Assembly (NCBI RefSeq): GCF_023184515.1
Contig: NZ_JAAHBP010000028.1
Span: 1-56,978 of the forward strand
Direction of reading: 5' to 3'
DNA from: Streptomyces sp. D2-8
GTDB lineage: Bacteria; Actinomycetota; Actinomycetes; Streptomycetales; Streptomycetaceae
Length of the DNA: 56,978 bases
Shown piece by piece: positions 1 to 7,378 of this stretch. The notes under the pieces were generated by a model that worked only from the letters and a program-made list of their open reading frames with translations, ran no database searches and was not told the origin of the DNA. The position numbers were made by a program, and so were the translations under genes. The number at the start of each line of letters is the position of its first letter. Position 1 is the stretch's first letter.

Positions 1-137
1 GCGGGCATTACGGTGGGACACGAAGGCCTCCGTACGGTGAAGATTCGACACCTCCACCACACACGGGGGCCTTCGCCATGATCAAGTCCGACCCCGCGTT
101 AACAACGCTCGTGATCAATACAGCTAGCGCATGCGGA

Positions 138-184
138 CACGCGGCTCGAAGGCGAGGACGTCCGGCTCGCCTTCGAGCCGCGTG
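138..184. terminator. Strong hairpin, probable terminator
   Basis: Perfect 19-base inverted repeat (138-156 and 166-184) around a 9-base loop. There is no T-run, which is normal for GC-rich actinobacteria. It lies upstream of the TenA-like gene and probably ends transcription entering from beyond the left edge. Bases 1-137 hold no gene I can support, only a comparatively AT-rich patch at about 80-130. Confidence 0.5.
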
Positions 185-246
185 ACACTCCGTAGCGCGG
201 ACTCCGTGCCAGGCTCGTCCCGACACCTCGACGACGGAGGACTGCG

Positions 247-915
247 ATGACGCACCCGGCCCGGGACCTGCTGAAGACGACCACCGCGGGCCTCGCCCCG
301 GACCCGCACGCCAACCCGCTGATCCCCCGGATCGCCGCCGGCACGGCGCCCTTGACCACGCTCGCCGCGCTCGCTCTGGAACAGACCCGGGTGATCCCCG
401 CGGACCGCCGGGCCTTCGAACACCTGGCAGAACGCTCTCGCGCGACCGACCCGGATTCCGCGCCGTTCTTCGCGGCCCTCGCACAGGGCGAGACACTCGC
501 GGGTGAGCGACTCGGGGCCCTGGTGCGGGCGTGCGGTGTGGACGAGGCGGGGGAGGCCTCCTACGAGCCGCTCCCCGGCTGCCAGGCGTACCCCGCCTAC
601 GTGGCCTGGCTGGCCCTCAACGCCTCACCGGCGGACGTGGTTCTGGCCCTGACGGCCAACTTCTCGGCGTGGGGAGGCTATTGCGCCACGATCGCCGAGG
701 CGCTGCGCGACCGCTACGGCTTCACCGATGAGGCCTGCGCCTTCTTCGACTTCTTCGCGGAGCCGTCACCCGAGCTGGACCGGCTGGCGACGGCGGCGGT
801 GCGGGCGGGTCTGGACGCCGGCCGCCTGGACGAGAAACGAGCACACGCGTACGGCCGCCTGCTGCAGACATACGAGGCGTGCTTCTGGTCGACGCTGGGG
901 GAGCCGACTTCCTAG
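247..915 (+). CDS. TenA/THI-4-like protein (haem-oxygenase fold)
   Basis: A 222-residue, mostly helical protein resembling the TenA/PqqC group, which is often labelled 'transcriptional regulator' although many members are thiaminase II or related salvage enzymes. The central part (about residues 125-160), with an FSAWGGYC stretch, matches the region where TenA proteins carry the active-site Cys and aromatic residues. The ATG is preceded by GGAGG with seven-base spacing. It stands alone, convergent with the small gene at 967-1203, and no thiamine biosynthesis gene lies nearby, so a thiamine role is not supported by context. Family assignment is moderate; substrate unknown. Confidence 0.6.
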   Translation: MTHPARDLLKTTTAGLAPDPHANPLIPRIAAGTAPLTTLAALALEQTRVIPADRRAFEHLAERSRATDPDSAPFFAALAQGETLAGERLGALVRACGVDEAGEASYEPLPGCQAYPAYVAWLALNASPADVVLALTANFSAWGGYCATIAEALRDRYGFTDEACAFFDFFAEPSPELDRLATAAVRAGLDAGRLDEKRAHAYGRLLQTYEACFWSTLGEPTS

Positions 916-965
916 GGGCGCGGGGAACTGCGCGACAAGCTCACTACGCACCCGCACCCGCCGGC
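916..965. repeat. Streptomyces dispersed intergenic repeat (GGGGCGCGGGGAACTGCGCG type)
   Basis: Starting directly after the TAG stop of the TenA-like gene, the sequence GGGGCGCGGGGAACTGCGCG continues into a stretch ending near ACGCACCCGCACCCGCCGG. I recall this motif as very common just downstream of genes in Streptomyces genomes. It occupies the gap between two convergent genes, where a terminator or REP-like role would fit. Only one copy is in this window, so repetitiveness rests on memory. Confidence 0.5.
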
Positions 966-966
966 G

Positions 967-1203
967 CTACGTCGCAGTCCCACTGCTGTGGGCGATACAG
1001 GCCACATCAATGCGGTCGGCCAGCTTTGCCAGCTCAATGGCCAACTCGGCAACCGTGTCCTCGTCCAGCCCCGACTCCCCGCCCTCCACGAGGCGCACCC
1101 ACCGACCCCCCACCGTCCGCAAGAGCTTGCTGACATCCGCCGCAGCCACCTGCAGGGTCCCGCGGTCGTCGACGATCAGAGGCAGAGTCACTTCGCGGTT
1201 CAC
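967..1203 (-). CDS. Small conserved protein, DUF6213-like
   Basis: A 78-residue soluble protein beginning at a GTG (1203), where the conserved-looking NREVTLPLIV segment starts. Longer upstream extensions would run into the preceding dehydrogenase gene. It resembles a small Streptomyces family I know as DUF6213; function unknown. It lies 25 bases downstream of the aldehyde dehydrogenase on the same strand, so it is probably co-transcribed. No membrane segment or cysteine motif is visible. The family name is from memory and moderate in certainty. Confidence 0.55.
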   Translation of the reverse strand: MNREVTLPLIVDDRGTLQVAAADVSKLLRTVGGRWVRLVEGGESGLDEDTVAELAIELAKLADRIDVACIAHSSGTAT

Positions 1204-1228
1204 AGACGGGATCGTAGCCCCGCAACAC

Positions 1229-2614
1229 TCACGCACCATGCCAAACGGTGGTGATGTTGCAGAACTCCCGGATTCCGTGCCCGGACAGCTCACGCCCGTA
1301 CCCGGACCGCTTCACACCGCCGAACGGGAACGCCGGATGGGACGCCGTCATGCCGTTGAAGAACACCCCGCCGGCCTCCAGATCCCGTACGAACCGGTCG
1401 ACCTCTGCCTCGTCCCGCGTCCACACGTTGGAACTCAGCCCGAACGGCGAGTCGTTCGCGATCAGCACGGCCTCATCGAGGTCGGTCGCCCGGTACAGCG
1501 TGGCGACCGGCCCGAACGCCTCCTCCCGGTGGATCCGCATCTCGCGGGTGATACCGGCGAGGATCGTCGGCGTGTAGTACCAGCCGGGCCCGTCCGGCCG
1601 TTCGCCTCCGCACAGCACCTGCGCTCCGCTGCGCACCGCGTCGTCGACCAGTTCCTCCAGATCACGCAGTCCCTGCTCGCTGGAGAGCGGCCCGACCTCG
1701 GTGTCGTCGGCCAGGGGGTCGCCGACCTTCAGCGCCTTCATGCCCTCGGCGAACCGCTCGGCGAAGGCGTCGTAGACGTCCGTGTGCACGATGAACCGCT
1801 TCGCGGCGATGCACGACTGCCCGGTGTTCTGCACGCGCGCCGTCACCGCGACCTTGGCGGCCCGGTCGAGGTCGGCGGAGGGCATGACGACGAACGGGTC
1901 GCTGCCGCCCAGCTCCAGCACCGTCTTCTTGACCATCTCCCCGGCGGTGGAGGCGACCGCGCGGCCCGCGGGCTCGCTGCCGGTGAGCGTGGCCGCCCTG
2001 ACCCGCTCGTCGCGCAGGATCTCGTCGACCGCGGCGGAGCCGATCAGCAGGGTCTGGAAGGTGCCCTCGGTGAAACCCGCCCGGTGGAAGAGATCCTCCA
2101 GGTAGAGGGCGGTCTGCGGGACGTTCGAGGCGTGCTTGAGCAGCCCCACGTTGCCCGCCATCAGCGCGGGTGCGGCGAAACGGACCACCTGCCACAGCGG
2201 GAAGTTCCACGGCATGACGGCCAGCACCGGCCCGAGCGGCCGGTAGCGCACCCGCACGCGCGAGGCGCCGGAGTCCTTGACGTCGGCGTCGGCGGGTTCC
2301 TCGTCGGCGAGCAGTTCCTCGGCATGGTCGGCGTACCAGCGCATCGCCTTGGCGCACTTCGCCGCCTCGGCCCGGGCCTGCTGGATCGGCTTGCCCATCT
2401 CGGTGGTCATCACGCGGGCGATGTCCTGCTGGTCCTCTTCGAGGAGGTCGGCGGCCCGGTGCAGCAGCCGGGCCCGCTCGCCGAAGGTCGTCGTCCGGTA
2501 CGTGCGGAACGTGGCCTCCGCGAGCTGGAGCCGGCGCTCGACCTCCTGCTCGCCCATGGCCTCGTACGTCTTGAGCGTCTCGCCGTTCGCCGGGTTCACC
2601 GTTGCGATGGGCAT
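1229..2614 (-). CDS. NAD(P)-dependent succinate-semialdehyde-type dehydrogenase
   Basis: A 461-residue aldehyde dehydrogenase. It shows the family landmarks: PWNFPLWQ in the coenzyme domain, the ELGGSDPFVV segment with the general-base Glu, GQSCIAAKRF with the catalytic Cys, and the C-terminal EAFGPV and PFGGVKRSGYGREL stretches. Length and motifs fit the short succinate-semialdehyde dehydrogenases (GabD/YneI-like) that oxidise succinate semialdehyde to succinate. The ATG has a GGGAGG site seven bases upstream. No GABA transaminase neighbours it, so the exact aldehyde is inferred. It may share a transcript with the NUDIX gene 76 bases upstream. Confidence 0.85.
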   Translation of the reverse strand: MPIATVNPANGETLKTYEAMGEQEVERRLQLAEATFRTYRTTTFGERARLLHRAADLLEEDQQDIARVMTTEMGKPIQQARAEAAKCAKAMRWYADHAEELLADEEPADADVKDSGASRVRVRYRPLGPVLAVMPWNFPLWQVVRFAAPALMAGNVGLLKHASNVPQTALYLEDLFHRAGFTEGTFQTLLIGSAAVDEILRDERVRAATLTGSEPAGRAVASTAGEMVKKTVLELGGSDPFVVMPSADLDRAAKVAVTARVQNTGQSCIAAKRFIVHTDVYDAFAERFAEGMKALKVGDPLADDTEVGPLSSEQGLRDLEELVDDAVRSGAQVLCGGERPDGPGWYYTPTILAGITREMRIHREEAFGPVATLYRATDLDEAVLIANDSPFGLSSNVWTRDEAEVDRFVRDLEAGGVFFNGMTASHPAFPFGGVKRSGYGRELSGHGIREFCNITTVWHGA

Positions 2615-2690
2615 GGCTGACCTCCCTCGGAGCGGGCTGTGTCTCGACCTTCCCGCGCGGCGGAGGGGACCGCAACGCGGGAGCGTCTCC

Positions 2691-3149
2691 TCAGGCCGAG
2701 TGCTCCGCCAGCCGGTCGAGAAACGCCGCCTGCGCCTTGACGATCACCACGCGGGCCCGGTCCAGGCCGAACCAGGCCACCCGGTCCACTTCGGGGAACT
2801 CCTGGAACTGCCCCGACCTCGGCGGCCACTCCATCCGGAAGGTGCCGGGCGTGATCGTCGCCGGGTCGAGGTCCGCCCGGATCGCCCAGGCCGTGACGAT
2901 CTTGCCGCCTGTCTGCCGGACCTCACCGAGGTCGATGGGCTCGCCGTCGGGCGGTGGCAGCCCCAGTTCCTCCCGGAACTCGCGGCGGGCGGCCTCCCAG
3001 GCGGGCTCGTCCGGCTCGTACTCGCCCTTGACGACGGTCCAGGCTCCGGCGTCGCGCCGGGAGAAGAACGGGCCGCCCATATGGCCGAGCAGCACCTCGG
3101 GGCCGTGGTCGGTGGGACGGAAGAGCAGCAGGCCGGCACTGCGCCTCAC
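2691..3149 (-). CDS. NUDIX hydrolase partnered with DNA ligase
   Basis: A 152-residue protein with a textbook Nudix box: G42, E48, R56, E57, E60, E61 and G63 match GX5EX7REUXEEXGU. It starts at a GTG whose last bases form the TGA stop of the upstream DNA ligase (GTGA overlap), so the two are translationally coupled. NUDIX proteins hydrolyse nucleoside diphosphates linked to another group. Coupling to an ATP-dependent ligase suggests a nucleotide-housecleaning or end-processing role, but that is inference. Similar small NUDIX proteins are often noted as DNA polymerase/ligase-associated. Confidence 0.8.
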   Translation of the reverse strand: MRRSAGLLLFRPTDHGPEVLLGHMGGPFFSRRDAGAWTVVKGEYEPDEPAWEAARREFREELGLPPPDGEPIDLGEVRQTGGKIVTAWAIRADLDPATITPGTFRMEWPPRSGQFQEFPEVDRVAWFGLDRARVVIVKAQAAFLDRLAEHSA

Positions 3150-4684
3150 GGCGTCACCTCCGGGTGCGCGGCGAGCAGCGTCTCGACCGTGTCGGCGTCC
3201 CCAGGGCGCTTGTCCTCCCGGTAGCGGACCACCCGGGCGAAGCGCAGGGTGACGCCGACCGGGTAGCGGGTGGAGCGCTGCAGTCCGTCGTAGGCGATCT
3301 CGACCACGAGTTCCGGGCGGACGGTCACGACGTAGCCGTTGTCGTCGACGGCGAGCTGCTGGAGGCGTTCGGTCTGCCAGGTGAGCATCGCGTCGGTCAT
3401 GCCCTTGAAGGTCTTGCCGAGCATGGCGAGGCCACCGTCGGCGGTGCGGGCACCCAGGTGGAGGTTGGAGAGCTTGCCGGTGCGGCGGCCGTGGCCCCAT
3501 TCGGCGGCCAGGACGACCAGGTCGAGGGTGTGGACCGGCTTGACCTTGAGCCAGGAGGCCCCGCGCCGCCCCGCGCTGTAGGAGGCGTCGAGCGCCTTGG
3601 CGACGACGCCCTCGTGGCCGCGCTTCAGCGTCCCGGCGAGGAACTCCTCCGCGACGGGTGTGTCGTCCGGGCCGGACACCAGGGTGCGCCGCACCCGCAT
3701 CGGCTCGGGCACCAGACGGGCCAGCTCGGCGTGCCGCTCGGCGAAGGGCAGGTCGAGCAGGTCATGGCCGTCGACGGACAGCGCGTCGAAGAAGACGGGG
3801 GAGACCGGCACCGCGCGAGCGGCCGTCCTCACGTCCGTGCGGGAGCCGACGCGGCCGGCGGTCTCCTGGAACGAGCGGGGGCGCCCGCCCTCGTCGAAGG
3901 AGATCACCTCGCCGTCGAGGATGAACCGCTCGCCGCGCAACTCCAGCGCGGCTGCCGTCACTTCGGGCAGACGGTCGGTGATGTCGTCGAGGGTGCGGGT
4001 GTAGAGCCGCACGGTGTCGCCGTCCCGGTGCACCTGGACGCGGATGCCGTCCAGCTTCTCCTCGACCGCGCAGGCGCCAAGCTTGGCCACCGCCTCGGCC
4101 ACCGAGGAGGCGCTGTGCGCCAGCATCGGCAGCACCGGGCGGCCCACGGTGAGACGGAAGCGGTCGAGGGAGGCGGGGCCGTCCGCGAGCAGCGCCCCGG
4201 CCACCGCCTGGAGGGACCCCGCGAGCATCACGGCCCGCCGTACGTCCGCGGACGGCGCCCCGGTCGCCTGGGCCAGCCCTTCCACCGCCACCGCGTCCAG
4301 GGCGCCCTGCCGGACCTCGCCGGTGAGCAGCCCGAGCAGGAACCGCTGCTCGTCCTCGGTGGCCGCGCCCATCAACTCCCCGACCAGCCGGGTCCGTTCC
4401 GCCTGGGAGCCCGGGCCGGACACCTTGGCGAGCTCCGCCAGCCGGGCGTCCACCTCCCGCACGGTCAGGCCCGGTTCGGCGGCCGGGTCGACCGGGCGGC
4501 TCAGCACCTTCCAGCCGACGCCGATCCGCCCCTGCGGCAGCCGTCCGGCCAGGTACGGGATGACGATCGGCACGTCCTCCGCCTCGGCGTCCCGGAAGAG
4601 CTCCGCGAGCAGGGCCGTCTTCCGGGACCGCGCCGAGGTGGCGGCGACCTCCTGGGACACGCGGGCCAGCCGGTGCAGCAGCAT
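3146..4684 (-). CDS. ATP-dependent DNA ligase (LigB-type)
   Basis: A 512-residue ligase. The N-terminal half (about 1-190) is the helical DNA-binding domain. The nucleotidyltransferase domain begins near 190 with the adenylation motif EKLDGIR (Lys210), followed by an ILDGEVI motif and WLKVKP, and then an OB-fold C-terminus. The size matches actinobacterial LigB-like enzymes, distinct from the essential NAD-dependent LigA. I chose ATG 4684 because the upstream frame only reads through the thioredoxin reductase gene. It follows that gene by 29 bases and overlaps the NUDIX start, making a three-gene operon. Likely role: accessory DNA repair. Confidence 0.9.
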   Translation of the reverse strand: MLLHRLARVSQEVAATSARSRKTALLAELFRDAEAEDVPIVIPYLAGRLPQGRIGVGWKVLSRPVDPAAEPGLTVREVDARLAELAKVSGPGSQAERTRLVGELMGAATEDEQRFLLGLLTGEVRQGALDAVAVEGLAQATGAPSADVRRAVMLAGSLQAVAGALLADGPASLDRFRLTVGRPVLPMLAHSASSVAEAVAKLGACAVEEKLDGIRVQVHRDGDTVRLYTRTLDDITDRLPEVTAAALELRGERFILDGEVISFDEGGRPRSFQETAGRVGSRTDVRTAARAVPVSPVFFDALSVDGHDLLDLPFAERHAELARLVPEPMRVRRTLVSGPDDTPVAEEFLAGTLKRGHEGVVAKALDASYSAGRRGASWLKVKPVHTLDLVVLAAEWGHGRRTGKLSNLHLGARTADGGLAMLGKTFKGMTDAMLTWQTERLQQLAVDDNGYVVTVRPELVVEIAYDGLQRSTRYPVGVTLRFARVVRYREDKRPGDADTVETLLAAHPEVTP

Positions 4685-4713
4685 GCAGCCATGGTGCACC
4701 GGAGGCGATGCCT

Positions 4714-5643
4714 CTACACCTGGGCGGCCGCGTCGAGGTCGGTCATCAGCAGGTCCCCGACGATCGCCGCCGCCGCCCGGTATCCGCCGCTCGCCGCGTG
4801 CACGACCTGCTCGGAGAAGCCGATCGCGTTGCCCGCGGCCCACACCCCGGGCACGGTCGTCAGGCCGTTCGCGTCGACCACCGGATACGCGCCGAACGGC
4901 GTCTCGTGCAGTTCGGCACCCAACTGCTCCAGCAGGCCGGTCCGCGGGACGGCCCGCGGGGCGACGAACAGCACCGAGCGGGCGTGCGCCGTGCCGTCCG
5001 TGAGCCGGACGCCGGTGAGCCGGTCGCCCTCGATCACCAGCTCCGCCACCTCCCCGGGCACCACGTCCACCCCGGCCGCGGCGAGCCGGCGCAGATCCTC
5101 GTCGGACAGTTCCTCCTCGGCGACCGTGTGCAGGAAGAACCGCACGTCCTTCGACCACTGGGACACCATCAGCGCCTGGTGCACACCCGCCGGGCTCGAC
5201 GCCAGCACCCCGAACGGCTGGTCGCGCACCTCCCAGCCGTGGCAGAACGGGCAGTGCAGCACGTCCCGGCCGAACCGCTGGGCGACCCCGGCGATCCCGG
5301 GCAGCTCGTCCTCGAGTCCCGTCGCGACGACCAGCCGCCGGGCCCGCAGGGTCCGTCCGCCGGCCAGCACCACGGTGAAGTCCTCGCCCCTCTCCACCTC
5401 CACCACCCGGTCCCGCACGAGCTCCACGCCGTAGCGCGCGATCTCCTCCCGCCCGATGGCCAGGAACTCGGCGGGCGGCATGCCGTCCCGGGACAGATAG
5501 CCCTGCATGTGCGCCGCGGGCGCGTTGCGCGGCTCGCCCGCGTCGACCACCAGCGTGCGGTGCCGGGCCCGCCCCAGCACCAGTGCGGCGGACAGGCCCG
5601 CCGCACCCCCGCCGATGACGACCACCGCGTACTTCTCGGTCAT
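4714..5643 (-). CDS. Thioredoxin reductase-like FAD oxidoreductase
   Basis: A 309-residue two-domain flavoprotein. It has an N-terminal FAD-binding GGGAAG (residues 11-16), a redox-active CPFC pair (Cys131/Cys134) placed as in TrxB-type enzymes, and a C-terminal AAGNAIG segment near residue 283. The second nucleotide-binding region lacks a clean GxGxxA/S: the segment after the CxxC reads GVLASSPAG, so use of NADPH is uncertain. ATG 5643 has a GGAGGT site. It is the first gene of the run with ligase and NUDIX, and is divergent from an XRE-cupin regulator 78 bases away that may control it. Confidence 0.8.
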   Translation of the reverse strand: MTEKYAVVVIGGGAAGLSAALVLGRARHRTLVVDAGEPRNAPAAHMQGYLSRDGMPPAEFLAIGREEIARYGVELVRDRVVEVERGEDFTVVLAGGRTLRARRLVVATGLEDELPGIAGVAQRFGRDVLHCPFCHGWEVRDQPFGVLASSPAGVHQALMVSQWSKDVRFFLHTVAEEELSDEDLRRLAAAGVDVVPGEVAELVIEGDRLTGVRLTDGTAHARSVLFVAPRAVPRTGLLEQLGAELHETPFGAYPVVDANGLTTVPGVWAAGNAIGFSEQVVHAASGGYRAAAAIVGDLLMTDLDAAAQV

Positions 5644-5685
5644 GTGACCACCTCCGCTGCCGAGCGTCGCCCCGGCCCTGCGGGA

Positions 5686-5714
5686 TTGACAAACACCTTT
5701 GCCGAACCTGCAAT
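5686..5714 (+). promoter_or_regulatory. Promoter for leaderless regulator mRNA, with possible operator
   Basis: A perfect TTGACA (5686-5691) and TGCAAT (5709-5714) are separated by 17 bases. The predicted start site at about 5721-5722 coincides with the ATG at 5722, and no ribosome binding site precedes it. A TTGC-N7-GCAA dyad (5699-5713) overlaps the -10 region and could be the regulator's own operator. Confidence 0.6.
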
Positions 5715-5721
5715 ACGACCC

Positions 5722-6294
5722 ATGACGACGGACGAGGTACTCGCGGGCGTGGGCCCCCGGCTGCGGCAGATGCGGAAGGACCGGGAGGTGACCCTGGCGG
5801 CGCTCTCCGAGACCACCGGCATCTCCGTCAGCACCCTCTCGCGGCTGGAGTCCGGCCTGCGTAAACCCAGTCTGGAACTGCTGCTGCCGATCGCGCGCGC
5901 CCACCAGGTGGCGCTGGACGAACTGGTCGGCACCCCGCCGGCCGGTGATCCGCGCGTGCGGTCGAAGCCGATCGTCATGGGCGGCCGCACCCACTGGCCC
6001 CTCACCCGCCAGCCCGGCGGCCTGCAGGCCTACAAGGTCCTGGAACCGAAGCGCAGACAGGAGCCGGAACCGCGCACGCACGAGGGCTACGAGTGGCTGT
6101 ACGTGCTGTCCGGGAGGCTGCGCCTGGTGCTGGGCGAGCACGACGTGGTGCTCACGGCGGGGGAGGCCGCCGAGTTCGACACCCGGGTGCCGCACTGGTT
6201 CGGGTCGACGGGGGAGGGGGCCGTGGAGTTCCTCAGCCTGTTCGGGCCGCAGGGGGAGCGGATGCACGTGCGGGCCCGGCCGAAGGGCGCCTGA
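5722..6294 (+). CDS. XRE-family regulator with C-terminal cupin domain
   Basis: A 190-residue two-domain regulator. Residues about 10-65 form a helix-turn-helix with the typical TGISVSTLSRLESG recognition segment. Residues about 105-185 form a cupin with a YEWLYVLSGRLRL stretch and paired His/Glu positions, as in PuuR/MerR-like sensor cupins. The predicted transcript is leaderless, since its -35/-10 put the start at the ATG. It is divergent from the reductase-ligase-NUDIX run across 78 bases and probably controls that promoter and its own. The ligand is not evident. Confidence 0.85.
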   Translation: MTTDEVLAGVGPRLRQMRKDREVTLAALSETTGISVSTLSRLESGLRKPSLELLLPIARAHQVALDELVGTPPAGDPRVRSKPIVMGGRTHWPLTRQPGGLQAYKVLEPKRRQEPEPRTHEGYEWLYVLSGRLRLVLGEHDVVLTAGEAAEFDTRVPHWFGSTGEGAVEFLSLFGPQGERMHVRARPKGA

Positions 6295-6348
6295 CGCACG
6301 GGAAGCCCTCCGGGCGGGACTTTGCCCGGAGACTGTTCCCTGATGGGC

Positions 6349-6365
6349 AAGCGACCGCTTAGTAT
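6349..6365 (+). promoter_or_regulatory. Operator/-10 region of the quinone oxidoreductase operon
   Basis: A perfect AAGCG-AC-CGCTT dyad (6349-6360) runs directly into a TAGTAT -10-like hexamer (6360-6365), about 48 bases before the first gene. A repressor bound here would block the promoter. TetR-type repressors commonly control acyl-CoA dehydrogenase operons, but none is encoded nearby. The -35 is unclear. Confidence 0.4.
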
Positions 6366-6412
6366 GCGAACTGACCCCGGTCAGACGAAGCAGTCCCCCG
6401 TGGAGGCCCCGC

Positions 6413-7378
6413 ATGCAGGCATGGCAAGTGCACGAGAACGGCGAGCCGGGCGAGGTGATGCGGCTCGAGGACGTGGAGCCGCCCACGCCCGGCGACGGCC
6501 AGGTCCTGCTGAAGGTACGGGCGGCCAACATCAACTTCCCCGACGCCCTGCTGTGCCGCGGCCAGTACCAGGTCAGGCCGCCGCTGCCGTTCACCCCGGG
6601 CGTGGAGATCTGCGGCGAGGCCGAGGACGGCCGCCGGGTGATCGCCAACCCGGCGCTGCCCCACGGCGGCTTCGCCGAGTACGCCGTCGCCGACGCCGCG
6701 GCCCTCCTGCCCGCACCGGACGCCCTCGACGACGCGGAGGCCGCCGCCCTGCACATCGGCTACCAGACCGGCTGGTTCGGTCTGCACCGCCGGGCCGGTC
6801 TGGAGGCCGGCGAGACCCTGCTCGTCCACGCTGCCGCAGGAGGGGTCGGCAGCGCGGCCGTGCAGCTCGGGAAGGCCGCCGGCGCCACCGTCATCGGTGT
6901 CGTCGGCGGCTCCGCGAAGGCGGCCGTCGCCCGCGAGCTGGGCTGCGACGTCGTGATCGACCGGCGCTCCGAGGATGTCGTCGCCGCCGTCAAGGAGGCC
7001 ACCGGCGGCCGGGGCGCCGACGTGATCTACGACCCGGTCGGCGGCGAGGCCTACACCCAGTCCGCCAAGGCCGTCGCCTTCGAAGGGCGCATCGTGGTCG
7101 TCGGCTTCGCCAGCGGCACGATTCCCAGCCCGGGCCTGAACCACGCCCTGGTGAAGAACTACTCGATCCTCGGCCTGCACTGGGGCCTGTACAACACCAA
7201 GAACCCCAAGCTGGTCCGGCACTGCCACGAGCGGCTCACCGAACTGGCCGCCCGGGGCGCGATCAAGCCGCTGGTGAGCGAGCGCGTGCCGCTCGGCGGG
7301 GCGGCCGCCGCCGTACAGAAGGTGGCGGACGGTCTGACCACCGGCCGGATCGCGGTCGTCGTGGAGGAGGCGGCATGA
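6413..7378 (+). CDS. NADPH:quinone oxidoreductase-type zinc-independent MDR protein
   Basis: A 321-residue medium-chain dehydrogenase/reductase. It has an N-terminal GroES-like half with NINFPDALLCRGQYQ and the PFTPGVE segment, then a Rossmann half with the AAAGGVGSAAVQ nucleotide motif and YDPVGGEAY. The Cys/His zinc ligands of alcohol dehydrogenases are absent, which fits the quinone oxidoreductase or crotonyl/enoyl reductase-like branch. Its stop overlaps the next ATG (ATGA), coupling it to two acyl-CoA dehydrogenases. Context suggests acyl-CoA or aliphatic degradation; the substrate is not determinable. Confidence 0.85.
   Translation: MQAWQVHENGEPGEVMRLEDVEPPTPGDGQVLLKVRAANINFPDALLCRGQYQVRPPLPFTPGVEICGEAEDGRRVIANPALPHGGFAEYAVADAAALLPAPDALDDAEAAALHIGYQTGWFGLHRRAGLEAGETLLVHAAAGGVGSAAVQLGKAAGATVIGVVGGSAKAAVARELGCDVVIDRRSEDVVAAVKEATGGRGADVIYDPVGGEAYTQSAKAVAFEGRIVVVGFASGTIPSPGLNHALVKNYSILGLHWGLYNTKNPKLVRHCHERLTELAARGAIKPLVSERVPLGGAAAAVQKVADGLTTGRIAVVVEEAA

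Noticed and set aside
79..186. 35-codon ATG frame near the left edge
   Set aside because: No ribosome binding site and it runs through the 19-bp hairpin; the sequence is not protein-like.
728..2620. 630-codon open frame on the plus strand
   Set aside because: Antisense to the aldehyde dehydrogenase; composition is Arg/Gly/Pro-rich with no motif, a typical GC-rich shadow.
3164..5434. 756-codon plus-strand frame
   Set aside because: Lies opposite the ligase and reductase genes, which have full family motifs; no domain in the frame.
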